Source: Verrucomicrobiota bacterium (GTDB lineage: Bacteria > Verrucomicrobiota > Verrucomicrobiia > Opitutales > Opitutaceae). From it: a DNA stretch of 64,000 nucleotides. Positions 44,135-53,267 of this stretch are shown piece by piece (position 1 is the first letter of the stretch; every line of letters starts with the position of its first letter). The translations under genes were made by a program, and so were the position numbers. Under the pieces are notes generated by a model. That model saw only the letters and a list, made by a program, of their open reading frames with translations, did not search any database and was not told the DNA's origin. The stretch spans positions 186,001 to 250,000 of the forward strand of contig JAEWQP010000030.1 of NCBI GenBank assembly GCA_023399155.1, read 5' to 3'.

Positions 44135-44512
44135 ATGAAATCCATCCGCATTCTCATCGTTTCCGCCCTGCTCATCAGCTCCGCCGCAGTCGGCATCGCC
44201 GCTCCAGCAAGCAAAGCGACCTACACCGCGTCGGCGCGGCGAACCGAGGCGGACTTCAAGGACATCAAGCCGGGCGACCGCATCGCCCTGGTCTGCAAGG
44301 AGTGCGAATCCATCACCGTACAGACCGTCGACAGCACGAAGGCAGCCATGGAGCTGTGCAAGGAGGGCGCCACGGTGGTGTGCCCCTCCTGCCAGGCAAC
44401 CGCGAAGGTGACCCGCCGTGGCCCGCGTTCCAAGGCTACGCCGCAGTCCGAGATTCGTTACCAGAACGCCAAGGGTGAAGACTGCATGTTCGTCGTGAAG
44501 CTCCAGTCCTGA
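44135..44512 (+). CDS. secreted two-CxxC zinc-ribbon-like protein
   Basis: 125 aa. A signal peptide (1-22) is followed by a domain with CKEC near residue 55 and CPSC near residue 84, the spacing of a zinc ribbon, and a third region with a single Cys. The segment FKDIKPGDRIALVCKEC suggests a conserved fold. No named family is recognised. Export of a zinc-ribbon protein next to metal-efflux genes makes periplasmic metal binding possible. It is probably in one transcript with the small Cys-rich gene upstream. Confidence 0.65.
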   Translation: MKSIRILIVSALLISSAAVGIAAPASKATYTASARRTEADFKDIKPGDRIALVCKECESITVQTVDSTKAAMELCKEGATVVCPSCQATAKVTRRGPRSKATPQSEIRYQNAKGEDCMFVVKLQS

Positions 44513-44864
44513 GGTCGCTCGTCACCGGCCACGGCAGGACACGATCGAAAGCAAGCCGGGCAATGTCGGGTCGAGGCCGACGCTCGATCCGACCGTTGTC
44601 GGTCTGGGCCGCTTCCGCCCGGATATGGAGGCACGTCAGATCAAGGCCTGGGAGCTGGCGCGGCAAGGCTCGCTGCCACGCCCCCGCCGGGTCGCCGCGC
44701 AGAACTGAGAGGGCGAGCGAGCCGCCCATCGTCCCATCCCCGCCATCCCTTTTGATCACAGGGCAGCCGAATGGGCCCGTCCGACACACCGCCAGGGACG
44801 GCCGCGGCGAGCCCCTGCGCGGTTGGACACCAACGGCGCATCACTTGGAGGCACCACCCGCGCC
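44513..44864. other. gap between zinc-ribbon gene and DUF1259 relic
   Basis: About 350 bases with no convincing gene. A plus-strand frame ending near 44708 (reading LGRFRPDMEARQIKAWELA) has protein-like composition but no start and no family match; it may be the tail of a decayed gene. Nothing else was seen. Confidence 0.35.
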
Positions 44865-45240
44865 TCACGTCGAAACAGGATCGAGCGCCTCGATTGAGGC
44901 CCGAGCCGGGTCAACCGCCTTGCCGCGTCCCCAGTAATGCAGGAAGGTCAGGCGGCGGGATGCCTCCGTCGTGAGCGAGTGGATCGCCATGATGTGGATA
45001 CCGTCCCGCCGCAATGACTGCAGCATCGCTTAAAGTTCGTCCACCGTCGTGGCGAGATCTCTGCCGACGACGGCCTCGTCGTCCCCACGCGCGCATGCAG
45101 CCCACGGGTTCACGCCATGGACGCACCAGCAGGATATCCGCGGCTCGTGGTTGTTTTCCGACCGACTGCAACTTTGGGCATGCCATCCTCGGCCTGTCCT
45201 CGCATTCCGAGGATCGATTCCAGAGGAGCGACGCTAAACG
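44865..45240 (-). pseudogene. decayed LppY/LpqO (DUF1259) gene fragment
   Basis: Reading the minus strand from about 45234, one frame gives LESILGMRGQAEDGMPKVAVGRK. A second frame then gives HGVNPWAACARGDDEAVV and ends at an in-frame TAA. After the stop the same frame continues LRRDGIHIMAIHS and FLHYWGRGKAVDPA, to a TGA at 44865-44867. These pieces line up in order with the DUF1259 (LppY/LpqO) domain, so the gene has suffered a frameshift, a nonsense mutation and loss of its 5' part, which now abuts the chrA start. Position beside chrA suggests insertion or rearrangement of that gene into an older locus. Confidence 0.75.
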
Positions 45241-46482
45241 ATGACCGCCACGCCCACCACTTCGCCACAAGACGAGGCCGTTCACGCACCGGCTGAACCG
45301 TACGGCAAACTGTTCCTGCGTTTCCTGCGCTTCGGTGCGCTCGCCTGGGGCGGTCCGGTGGCCCAGATCGACATGGTCCGCCAGGAACTTGTGACACAGG
45401 AGAAATGGATTTCTCCGGGACACTTCAAGCGCCTGCTCGCGATCTACCAGGTGCTGCCCGGGCCCGAGGCGCACGAACTGTGCGTGCATTTCGGGATGCT
45501 CGCACGCGGACGCTGGGGTGGCGTGCTCGCCGGGCTTGGGTTCATGCTGCCCGGCTTCATCCTGATGTTCCTGCTCTCGTGGCTCTACCTGCGGTTCAAC
45601 CTCACGGCCACCGCGTTCCAGGCGGTGTTCCTGGGTATCCAGCCCGCGGTGATCGCCCTGATCGTGCGCGCCGTGCATCGGATCGGCGGTCACTGCCTGC
45701 TCAATACGCCCCTCTGGGTCATCGGAATCCTGGCGGCTGTCGGCGAACTGCTGCGCGTATCGTTCTGGATCACACTGCCGCTGGCGGGCGTGGCCTATGT
45801 CGTGGCCGCGCAACGACGCCGGTGGATCGCGGTGGCCGTGGCTTTCGTTTTTGCCGTCAGCGTCTGGCAATTCTCGCCGGTGATCGCCCAGGACGAACCG
45901 ATTTTTCGCCGAAGTGCGGCCGCCGAAGAACATGCCGCCGAGACGCGCGAGATGGGAAGCGCCAGCACCCTTCGTATGTTTGGCTCAGGCCTGCGCGCAG
46001 GGCTGCTGACCTTCGGTGGCGCGTACACGGCCATCCCGTTTCTCAAAGACGACGCCGTCGAGCGCGGGCAGTGGATGACCGAGCGGGACTTCCTCGATGG
46101 CGTCGCCCTGTCCGGCATCCTGCCGGCGCCGCTGATCATCTTCTCGACGTTTGTCGGCTACTTTGGCGGTGGCGCCATGGGTGCGCTGGCGATGACGGCC
46201 GGCGTTTTCCTGCCTGCCTTCCTCTTTTCGTTGGTTTTCCACCGGCATCTCGAGGTGGTGATTTCGAATCCGTTGCTTCACAACTTTCTCGAGGGCGTGA
46301 CGGCGGCGGTCGTCGGGCTCATCGCCGTCACCGCGGTGATTCTCGGATTGGAGGCAATCGGAAGCATCGGGGCGCTCGCGATCTTCCTCGCCGCTCTTCC
46401 GGTGGTGTATCGGTGGAGATCGAAGCTCGCCGTACCCATGATCGTGGTGGCTGCGGGAGTAGCGGGGGCGTTGCTGTTCTGA
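45241..46482 (+). CDS. chrA: two-domain chromate transporter
   Basis: 413 aa with two homologous halves, each beginning with the CHR motif: LRFGALAWGGPVAQID near residue 30 and GLLTFGGAYTAIPFL near residue 255. Both are followed by several membrane segments. The length and duplication are those of full-size ChrA, which exports chromate from the cytoplasm. A charged loop of about 40 residues joins the halves. Its start directly adjoins the DUF1259 relic on the other strand. No chrB-type regulator is adjacent. Confidence 0.93.
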   Translation: MTATPTTSPQDEAVHAPAEPYGKLFLRFLRFGALAWGGPVAQIDMVRQELVTQEKWISPGHFKRLLAIYQVLPGPEAHELCVHFGMLARGRWGGVLAGLGFMLPGFILMFLLSWLYLRFNLTATAFQAVFLGIQPAVIALIVRAVHRIGGHCLLNTPLWVIGILAAVGELLRVSFWITLPLAGVAYVVAAQRRRWIAVAVAFVFAVSVWQFSPVIAQDEPIFRRSAAAEEHAAETREMGSASTLRMFGSGLRAGLLTFGGAYTAIPFLKDDAVERGQWMTERDFLDGVALSGILPAPLIIFSTFVGYFGGGAMGALAMTAGVFLPAFLFSLVFHRHLEVVISNPLLHNFLEGVTAAVVGLIAVTAVILGLEAIGSIGALAIFLAALPVVYRWRSKLAVPMIVVAAGVAGALLF

Positions 46483-46550
46483 CCTTCACAAGGTCTATGG
46501 ACGTCCCGGCACCGCGGAACCGATAGTCACCGGGAGCTTGCCACGGGAGC

Positions 46551-46988
46551 ATGCCTCAGTTCTGTACCCGGCCGATGTCCCTTCCCCGTGCCATGCTTTC
46601 GCTGACGCTCGCCCTGTGCTGGTGCGCGGCAGCGCTGCACGGAGACCTCGAGGCGGCAGGGCTGATGTTCGATCACGATCATCATCACGCGTCGGCGCCG
46701 CACGATCACGCGGACCATACCCACGACGCGCCGGAGTCCACGCTCGGCACCGGCGAGCACGATCCTCTCTGGGCCCGGCATGGTTTGAGGGACGCCGTGA
46801 TCTCCTTCGGCGCGCCGATGCTGCTTGGCGTGATCTGCTTCGTGGCGCTGCTGGGGACACAGGCTGACGCGTCGCGTCTCCACACCCTCCATACGGCAGT
46901 GCGACAACGACCGCCCGACGAGGCGGTGACCTGGCAGTTTGTCCAGCGGTGCGCGCCCCGCGCGGCAGCTCCGCCCGTTGTGAGTTGA
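46551..46988 (+). CDS. His-rich membrane protein before the czc operon
   Basis: 145 aa from the ATG at 46551, preceded by GGGAG; an ATG at 46575 is also possible. A hydrophobic N-terminal segment is followed by a His/Asp cluster (FDHDHHHASAPHDHADHTHD, about 43-62) and a second membrane segment (about 84-104), then a soluble tail. The cluster would face the periplasm and could bind Zn, Co or Ni. The position just upstream of czcCBA resembles the small His-rich proteins that accompany Czc systems. No family name can be given. Confidence 0.65.
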   Translation: MPQFCTRPMSLPRAMLSLTLALCWCAAALHGDLEAAGLMFDHDHHHASAPHDHADHTHDAPESTLGTGEHDPLWARHGLRDAVISFGAPMLLGVICFVALLGTQADASRLHTLHTAVRQRPPDEAVTWQFVQRCAPRAAAPPVVS

Positions 46989-47119
46989 CCTGAGCCGGTC
47001 CCCAATCGCGGATCGGTCTGCGCGCGTTCCTTCGACGCGCCATCCAGTCGCCTGCGGTTGCACGGCGGCCCCAACCTCGCGCGCTGCGATGCGCGCCGAC
47101 CCACGCAACGTCTGCCACT

Positions 47120-48364
47120 ATGCTCACGCGTCTTTCCGTTTCTCTGCTTGGCGGCGCGCTGTCAGCCGCCGCCCAATCCACACCGCTCGCGCTCGACGAT
47201 GCCATCCGTGTCGCCTGGGCCAACGATCCGACCGTCGTCGCTCTCGAACTCGCGCCCGAGATCGCCCGCGCTCGCGAGGAACAGGCCGGGATCCCGCCGA
47301 ATCCCGAGATCGACGTGCGCGCAGCCGTCGGGCTAAACGGCGAGAGCGAGTGGGAGGTGGGCGCCGGCCTGACCCAACGCCTACCCCGCCGCGAGCGCCT
47401 CGACCTGGCGCGCAGTTACGCGCGACTCGGGGCCGAGACCGCTGCGCTTCACCTCGCCGAGCAGCGGCGCGTGGTCGCGGGCGAGGTCCGCCGCCGATTC
47501 TACGCCGCGCTCGTCCAGGAAGCGCGCCTGGAGATCGCTGTACACACGGTCGCGCTCCAGCAGCAGGCGCTCACCGAACTCGAGCGTCGTCGCTCCGCCG
47601 GGGAAGTCCCGGATGCTGAACTTGCCCTCGTGCGGTTCGAACTGCTCCGCGCTCAGCAGGCACAGACTCTCGCCGAGGCGGAACGCACGGCCGCACTGCA
47701 GCGCCTGCGCAGCCGGCTTCGTATCCCTCCCGAACACACGATGGCGCTCTCGGGCGATCTGAACACGCTCCTCAATCGAGCCCTGCCGGCGGCCGGCTTG
47801 GTTCCCGATGATGCGACAAGGCCCCAACTCGGCCTTGCGAGTCATGCCGTGCGCGAGGCCGAGGCGGCCGTCGCGCTCGCACAGGCGGAGGGTCGCGGCG
47901 AATGGACGGTGGGGGCGGGCGTCGACTTCGAACGCCGGGCCAACGATGCCAGCGGGCGCCTGGAGAACGAGCCGCGCGTGAGCGTCTCCGCCTCCGTGCC
48001 CTGGGCGCGGCGTGTCCCCAACCGCGGCGAAATCCGCGAGAAACAAGCCGTCCTGCGCATCGCCCAGGCGCAACTCGCCGCGCGGCGCGAGGACATTGCC
48101 GCCGAGTTGGCGGCCGCCGTGGAGGTCGTTCGCACCTTGCAGCCGGTGCTCGCGCGTCAACGCGCCGCGATCGCCGAGACGACCGCGTTACCGGAGTCGC
48201 TGCAGGCCGCCGCGGCGCGGGGTGAGGTATCCATCTTTCAACTCGCCCAGCTTCGCCAGCAACACCTCGCGATCGAGGCGGACTTCCTCGAGGCCGCCGC
48301 GCGCTACGCGGAGGCGCTCGCCGAGGCGGAGACGCTGGCCGGCGTCGTCCCCACCGCACCATGA
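47120..48364 (+). CDS. czcC: CzcC-like TolC-family outer-membrane protein
   Basis: 414 aa. A short signal peptide (MLTRLSVSLLGGALSAAAQS) leads to LALDDAIRVAWANDPTV, the usual start of outer-membrane efflux repeats, and two long helical regions. It would form the exit duct for the CzcBA pump. The stop overlaps the czcB start (ATGA at 48361), the usual coupling within these operons. Confidence 0.85.
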   Translation: MLTRLSVSLLGGALSAAAQSTPLALDDAIRVAWANDPTVVALELAPEIARAREEQAGIPPNPEIDVRAAVGLNGESEWEVGAGLTQRLPRRERLDLARSYARLGAETAALHLAEQRRVVAGEVRRRFYAALVQEARLEIAVHTVALQQQALTELERRRSAGEVPDAELALVRFELLRAQQAQTLAEAERTAALQRLRSRLRIPPEHTMALSGDLNTLLNRALPAAGLVPDDATRPQLGLASHAVREAEAAVALAQAEGRGEWTVGAGVDFERRANDASGRLENEPRVSVSASVPWARRVPNRGEIREKQAVLRIAQAQLAARREDIAAELAAAVEVVRTLQPVLARQRAAIAETTALPESLQAAAARGEVSIFQLAQLRQQHLAIEADFLEAAARYAEALAEAETLAGVVPTAP

Positions 48365-49374
48365 ACCTCGTTTGCCCGCACGCTCCCATGAAGCTTTGTT
48401 CGCTCCCACTCCTCCTGCTCGCCCTTGCGCCCGTGTCTCTTCTGGCCGGCCCCGGCCACGACCACGGCGATGAACCCGGTGCGCAGACCGCCCCGGCCCA
48501 CGGCCCGATTCGCCTCACCCAGGCCATGACCCGCAATCTCGGGCTCGAAACAGCCGAGGTGGAACTCCGCCCGCTCGAAAAGACCTTTCCCGCGCTCGGC
48601 CACATCGAGGCCGACACCTCGAAAGTCACCGCGGTCACCTCGCGTATTCCCGGGCGTGTGACACGCCTCGCGGTTGTCGCCGGCCAGGCCGTGCGGGCCG
48701 GTGAGTTTCTCGTGGAGGTCGAGTCCCGGGTGGTCGCCGACCCGCCTCCGCGGCTCACGTTCGAGGCGCCGCACGGTGGCGTGGTGCTCGATCTGCACGT
48801 GCTCGCCGGCGAGTCCGTCGAGCCGGAGAATCACCTGCTCAAGATTGCCGATCTCTCCGAGGTGTTCGCCGTCGCCCGCGTCTATGAGGGTCAGCTCGGC
48901 GCCGTGCGCCCGGGGCAGAGGGTGCGCCTGCGGCCAATCGCGTATTCAGGGCTCACCTTCGAGGGCGCGGTGGTGCGCACAGCCGCCAGCCTCGATCGCG
49001 AGACGGGCACACTCCAGGTCTTCGTCCGCGTGGCCAACCCCGAGGGAAAACTCCTTCCCGGCATGCGCACGCAGCTCGCCTTTGTGACCGAGGAGTCCGA
49101 CGCCGCCGTGGTGGTGCCCAGGGCCGCCGTGCTGGGAGACGGGGGCGACCTCTTCGTGTTTCGCCAGGACATGACCGGCCCGTTCACGTATGAGCGTGTC
49201 CCGGTTGAGGTCGGCCTGAGCGACGATCGCTTCATCGAGATCATCGATGGCGCGCTGCCGGGCGATCGCGTGGTCACGCGCGGCAACTACCAGCTTCAGT
49301 ACGTGGGCGGCACCGGGGCGAGGATCGAGGACGACCACGGCCATGCGCACGGTCCGGGCGGCCACCAACACTGA
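48361..49374 (+). CDS. czcB: CzcB-like periplasmic adaptor
   Basis: 337 aa from the overlapping ATG at 48361; the ATG at 48388 would start directly at the signal peptide and cannot be excluded. After the signal peptide comes a His-rich stretch (GHDHGDE), the lipoyl halves with ALGHIEAD and FEAPHGGVVLDLHV and a beta-barrel domain. A His-rich C-terminus (DDHGHAHGPGGHQH) could collect divalent metal ions such as Zn or Co. It bridges CzcA and CzcC and is followed after 13 bases by czcA. Confidence 0.88.
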   Translation: MNLVCPHAPMKLCSLPLLLLALAPVSLLAGPGHDHGDEPGAQTAPAHGPIRLTQAMTRNLGLETAEVELRPLEKTFPALGHIEADTSKVTAVTSRIPGRVTRLAVVAGQAVRAGEFLVEVESRVVADPPPRLTFEAPHGGVVLDLHVLAGESVEPENHLLKIADLSEVFAVARVYEGQLGAVRPGQRVRLRPIAYSGLTFEGAVVRTAASLDRETGTLQVFVRVANPEGKLLPGMRTQLAFVTEESDAAVVVPRAAVLGDGGDLFVFRQDMTGPFTYERVPVEVGLSDDRFIEIIDGALPGDRVVTRGNYQLQYVGGTGARIEDDHGHAHGPGGHQH

Positions 49375-49387
49375 GCCTTCGCCGGCC

Positions 49388-52300
49388 ATGCTGACCCGAC
49401 TCATCGAGTTCTCGCTCCGCAATCGCCTGTTCATCCTGGCGATCAGCGCCCTGGTGCTCGCCTACGGTGGATACACGGCCGTCCGGCTGCCGATCGACGT
49501 GTTTCCCGACCTCAACCGCCCCGCCGTCACGCTCATGACCGAGGCGCCCGGCCTCGCACCCGAGGAGGTGGAGACGCTCGTCTCCGTTCCGCTCGAGACT
49601 GCGCTCAACGGCGCCCCCGGCGTGCAGCGGGTTCGCGCGAATTGTGGCGTCGGGCTCTCGATCATCGCGGTGGAGTTCGCCTGGGGGCAGGACATCTACC
49701 GCGCCCGTCAACTCGTGCAGGAGCGCATTGCGCTGGCCGAGGCGAAGCTGCCCGCCGGCACGGAAGTCCACATGGGTCCGATCTCGTCGATCATGGGCGA
49801 GATCCTGCTCATCGGCCTGTCTTCGAAGGCGGGCGGCACCGCACCGATGGACCTGCGCACGCTGGCCGACTGGCAGATCAGCCCGCGACTGCTGACGATT
49901 CCGGGCATTTCGCAGGTGATCGTCATCGGCGGCGGACGCAAGCAGGTGCAGGTGCGTGCCGTGCCCGAGCGCATGGCCGCGTATGGTGTGACATTCGATG
50001 AACTCAACGCCGCGGCCGAGCGCGCCCAGGGCAGCACCGGCGGCGGATTCGTCAACGACGGCGCCCGCGAGAAACTCGTGCGCAATCTCGGGCGCACCGC
50101 CGATCCGGTCGCGATCGGCGCGACGGTGGTCAAGTTCCGCGAGGGCACGCCAGTCTTCCTGCGCGATGTCGCCGATGTTGTCCACGGCATCCAGCCGATG
50201 CGCGGCAACGCCGGCGTCGGCGGCGAGCCGGCCGTGATCCTCGGCGTGCAGAAGCAACCCGGCGCGGATACGACCGAGCTGAACCGGCGCGTCGACGCCG
50301 CCCTCGAGGAAATGCGTCCGTCGCTCCCGGCCGACGTGCGGGTCGACGTGCTCTTCCGCCAGGCCACATTCATCCGCAACGCAGTCGCCAACGTGCAGGA
50401 AGCGATCCGCGACGGCGCGGTGATGGTGGTGATCATCCTTTTCCTCTTCCTGCTCAACTTCCGCACCACGTTCATCACGCTGACGGCGATCCCGCTGAGT
50501 TTCGCGGTCGCGGCGCTCGTGTTTCAGTGGCTGGGCATCTCGATCAACACGATGACGCTCGGCGGGCTCGCCGTCGCGGTCGGCATGGTGGTCGACGACG
50601 CGATCGTCGATGTGGAGAATGTCTTCCGCCGCCTGCGCGAGAATCATCACGCGGCCCGTCCGCGGCCGGTGCTCCGCGTCATCGCCGACGCGTCGGCCGA
50701 GGTGCGCAATTCGATCCTGTTTGCGACGCTGGTGATCGTGCTCGTGTTTCTGCCGCTCTTCGCCCTCGGCGGGATCGAGGGCCGGCTGTTCGCGCCGATC
50801 GGCATCGCGACGATCGTGGCGATGCTGGCGTCGTTCGTGGTGTCGCTCACGGTCATCCCGGTCCTGTGTTCATACCTGCTTCCGCGCATGAAACGGATGC
50901 AGGCCGAGCGCGACGGCTGGTTCGTGCGCGGGCTCAAGCGCGTGGACGAGCGCTTGATCCTCGGCCCATCGCTGCGCCACCCGTGGATCGTCATGGGGCT
51001 GGCGCTCGCGGTCGTCGCCGGCGGACTCGCGCTGTTTCCGCGCATGGGGCGCACGTTTCTTCCGGAGTTCAACGAAGGCACGGCGGTGATCACCCTGGCG
51101 ATGGCACCGGGCACCTCGCTCGAGGAGAGCGACCGCCTGGGAGGCGCGGCGGAGAGGATTCTGCTGACGATCCCGGAGATCCATCTGACCGGACGACGCA
51201 CCGGCCGCGCCGAGCTCGACGAGCACGCGGAGGGCGTGCACCGTTCCGAGCTCGATGTCGACCTCGTCGCCAGCGAGCGGAGTCGCGCGGAGGTGCTGCA
51301 CGACATCCGTGCCAGGCTTGGCGAACTGCCCGGCGTGCTGGTGAGCGTCGGCCAGCCGATCTCGCACCGGCTCGACCACATGCTCTCCGGCGTGCAGGCC
51401 GCGATCGCGGTGAAGATCTTCGGCCCGGATCTCGCCGCGCTGCGCGCCTATGCGGCCCAAGCCGAGGCGGTCATGCGCCAGGTGCCCGGGATCGTCGATC
51501 TCCAGGTCGAGAAACAGGTGCTGATTCCGCAGATCAAGATCGAGGTCGATCGCGAGAAAGCCGCCCTCTACGGGCTGCAGCCCGGTGAACTCGCCACGCG
51601 ACTTGAGGCCGGACTGAACGGACGCGTCGTCGGCCAGGTGCTCGAGGGCACGCGCACGATCGATCTCGTCGTGCGCTTCGCCGACGAGGTCCGGGCCGAC
51701 GCGGGCACGCTGCGTGAGCTGTTGATCGATACACCCAGTGGCGGACGCGTGCCGCTCGGCCTCATTGCCGAGGTGCGCGAGAGCCTCGGGCCGAACGCCA
51801 TCGCGCGCGAGGACGCCATGCGCCGCATCGTCATCTCCGCCAACACCGCCGGACGCGACCTCGGGTCCATCGTCGCGCAACTCCAGGGAGCCCTGCCCCG
51901 AACGGTGGCCATGCCCGCGGGGTACTTCATCAGCTACGAGGGCCAGTTCCAGAGCCAGCAGAAGGCGACGCGGCTGATCGGGCTCCTCGCCGTGCTCACC
52001 CTCGGCGTGATTTTCCTGCTCCTCTACGCCCACTTCCATTCCGGCATGATCGTGGCGCAGATCCTCCTCAACGTGCCGCTGGCCTTTGTCGGCGCGATCG
52101 TGATGACCTGGCTGACCGTCGGCACCGTCTCGGTCGCCACGCTTGTCGGACTGATCACGCTGGCCGGTATCGCCACACGCAATACGATCATGATGCTTTC
52201 GCACTACCTCCACTTGATGGAGCACGAGGGCGAGGTCTTCGGTGCCGGGATGATCATCCGCGGGTCGCTGGAGCGCCTGGTGCCGGTGACGATGACGGCG

Positions 52301-52555
52301 CTGACTGCGGGACTGGCACTCGTGCCCCTGGTGCTGGCGGCGCATGAGCCCGGCAAGGAGATCCTGTATCCGGTCGCCGTCGTCATCCTCGGCGGCCTGA
52401 TCAGTTCCACGCTCCTCGACATGGCCGTGACGCCGGCCGTGTTTCTCACCTTTGGCCGCCGCGCCGCCGAACGCGCGCTGTCGCGCGGGCGCGTGGATCC
52501 CCTGGACGACACGACGCTCACGCCGGCTGCAGCACCTTCACCCAGAAAACCATGA
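49388..52555 (+). CDS. czcA: CzcA-like heavy-metal RND efflux pump
   Basis: 1055 aa from the ATG at 49388, which begins the first membrane segment (LIEFSLRNRLFILAIS). The length is the family norm. The TM4 proton-relay set is Asp403-Asp404 and Glu410 in VGMVVDDAIVDVENV. PVAMR-type periplasmic motifs include FLPEFNEGTAV. Such pumps export Zn, Co, Cd or Ni from the periplasm or cytoplasm. It lacks the extra segments of the CusA-like pump at 28,319-32,062, so the two systems are not recent duplicates. The stop overlaps the start of the His-rich protein gene. Confidence 0.92.
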   Translation: MLTRLIEFSLRNRLFILAISALVLAYGGYTAVRLPIDVFPDLNRPAVTLMTEAPGLAPEEVETLVSVPLETALNGAPGVQRVRANCGVGLSIIAVEFAWGQDIYRARQLVQERIALAEAKLPAGTEVHMGPISSIMGEILLIGLSSKAGGTAPMDLRTLADWQISPRLLTIPGISQVIVIGGGRKQVQVRAVPERMAAYGVTFDELNAAAERAQGSTGGGFVNDGAREKLVRNLGRTADPVAIGATVVKFREGTPVFLRDVADVVHGIQPMRGNAGVGGEPAVILGVQKQPGADTTELNRRVDAALEEMRPSLPADVRVDVLFRQATFIRNAVANVQEAIRDGAVMVVIILFLFLLNFRTTFITLTAIPLSFAVAALVFQWLGISINTMTLGGLAVAVGMVVDDAIVDVENVFRRLRENHHAARPRPVLRVIADASAEVRNSILFATLVIVLVFLPLFALGGIEGRLFAPIGIATIVAMLASFVVSLTVIPVLCSYLLPRMKRMQAERDGWFVRGLKRVDERLILGPSLRHPWIVMGLALAVVAGGLALFPRMGRTFLPEFNEGTAVITLAMAPGTSLEESDRLGGAAERILLTIPEIHLTGRRTGRAELDEHAEGVHRSELDVDLVASERSRAEVLHDIRARLGELPGVLVSVGQPISHRLDHMLSGVQAAIAVKIFGPDLAALRAYAAQAEAVMRQVPGIVDLQVEKQVLIPQIKIEVDREKAALYGLQPGELATRLEAGLNGRVVGQVLEGTRTIDLVVRFADEVRADAGTLRELLIDTPSGGRVPLGLIAEVRESLGPNAIAREDAMRRIVISANTAGRDLGSIVAQLQGALPRTVAMPAGYFISYEGQFQSQQKATRLIGLLAVLTLGVIFLLLYAHFHSGMIVAQILLNVPLAFVGAIVMTWLTVGTVSVATLVGLITLAGIATRNTIMMLSHYLHLMEHEGEVFGAGMIIRGSLERLVPVTMTALTAGLALVPLVLAAHEPGKEILYPVAVVILGGLISSTLLDMAVTPAVFLTFGRRAAERALSRGRVDPLDDTTLTPAAAPSPRKP

Positions 52556-53118
52556 ACACCATATCCATGAGATCATCACACCTCCTCCTCGCAGCGCTCA
52601 CGGCGTTCGCCTCCCCCGCCCTGGCCAGCAGCCCCGTTCCCGCCGCCAACGCTCACGATCATGCCGACGGGGCGCACGAGCATGCCCACGGCGAGCAGCC
52701 GGAGTGGGCGGAACTCTTCGGGGACGCGTCCCTGCCCGTCGTCTGGCAGAGCGCCACGGCTTCCTCGGAACACATCACCGCTGCGCTCGGAGCACGCAAG
52801 ACCGAGGGCGTGGCTGCCTGGGCTGAAACGATCCACCTCGCCGCCCATGCGTTGATCGACCAGGTGACGCTCGACGACTCCCAGCGCAAGAAGCGCCTGG
52901 ATGCCGCGCTCGAGCAGGCGGCGAAGATCGCGGACGAGGTGCTCGATGCGGCACAACACAGCGAGCACGAGAAGGCGAGCGTCGCCTTCAAGCGGCTGCA
53001 ATCCGCACTCGCGGTGGCCAGGACCCGTTTGCCGAAGGAAATCGCGGACGCGCCGGCCGGGACGCCGCGATTCGCCGAGGCGCCCGAGCACGGCGATGAC
53101 CATGGCCACGCCCACTGA
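52552..53118 (+). CDS. secreted His-rich protein of the czc operon
   Basis: 188 aa. The start overlaps the czcA stop (ATGA); the ATG at 52567 is an alternative that starts at the signal peptide. The mature protein begins with a His cluster (HDHADGAHEHAHGE), has a helical core of about 110 residues and ends in HGDDHGHAH. Metal-binding ends around a helical bundle suggest a periplasmic metal buffer or sensor for the CzcCBA pump. I do not recognise a named family. Confidence 0.72.
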   Translation: MNTISMRSSHLLLAALTAFASPALASSPVPAANAHDHADGAHEHAHGEQPEWAELFGDASLPVVWQSATASSEHITAALGARKTEGVAAWAETIHLAAHALIDQVTLDDSQRKKRLDAALEQAAKIADEVLDAAQHSEHEKASVAFKRLQSALAVARTRLPKEIADAPAGTPRFAEAPEHGDDHGHAH

Positions 53119-53267
53119 ACAAGCCGGGAGCTGAGCGGGGAGCCACCGGGCCACTGAGGGGCGCGGCGAAGGAACGGATTCCACGGCGGCCGCCGTGCGG
53201 GTCCGGCGATCTGGGGTTGTCACTCACCGCTGCATTGCTTTTCAAGCACACAGCCCTTTCCCGAACC

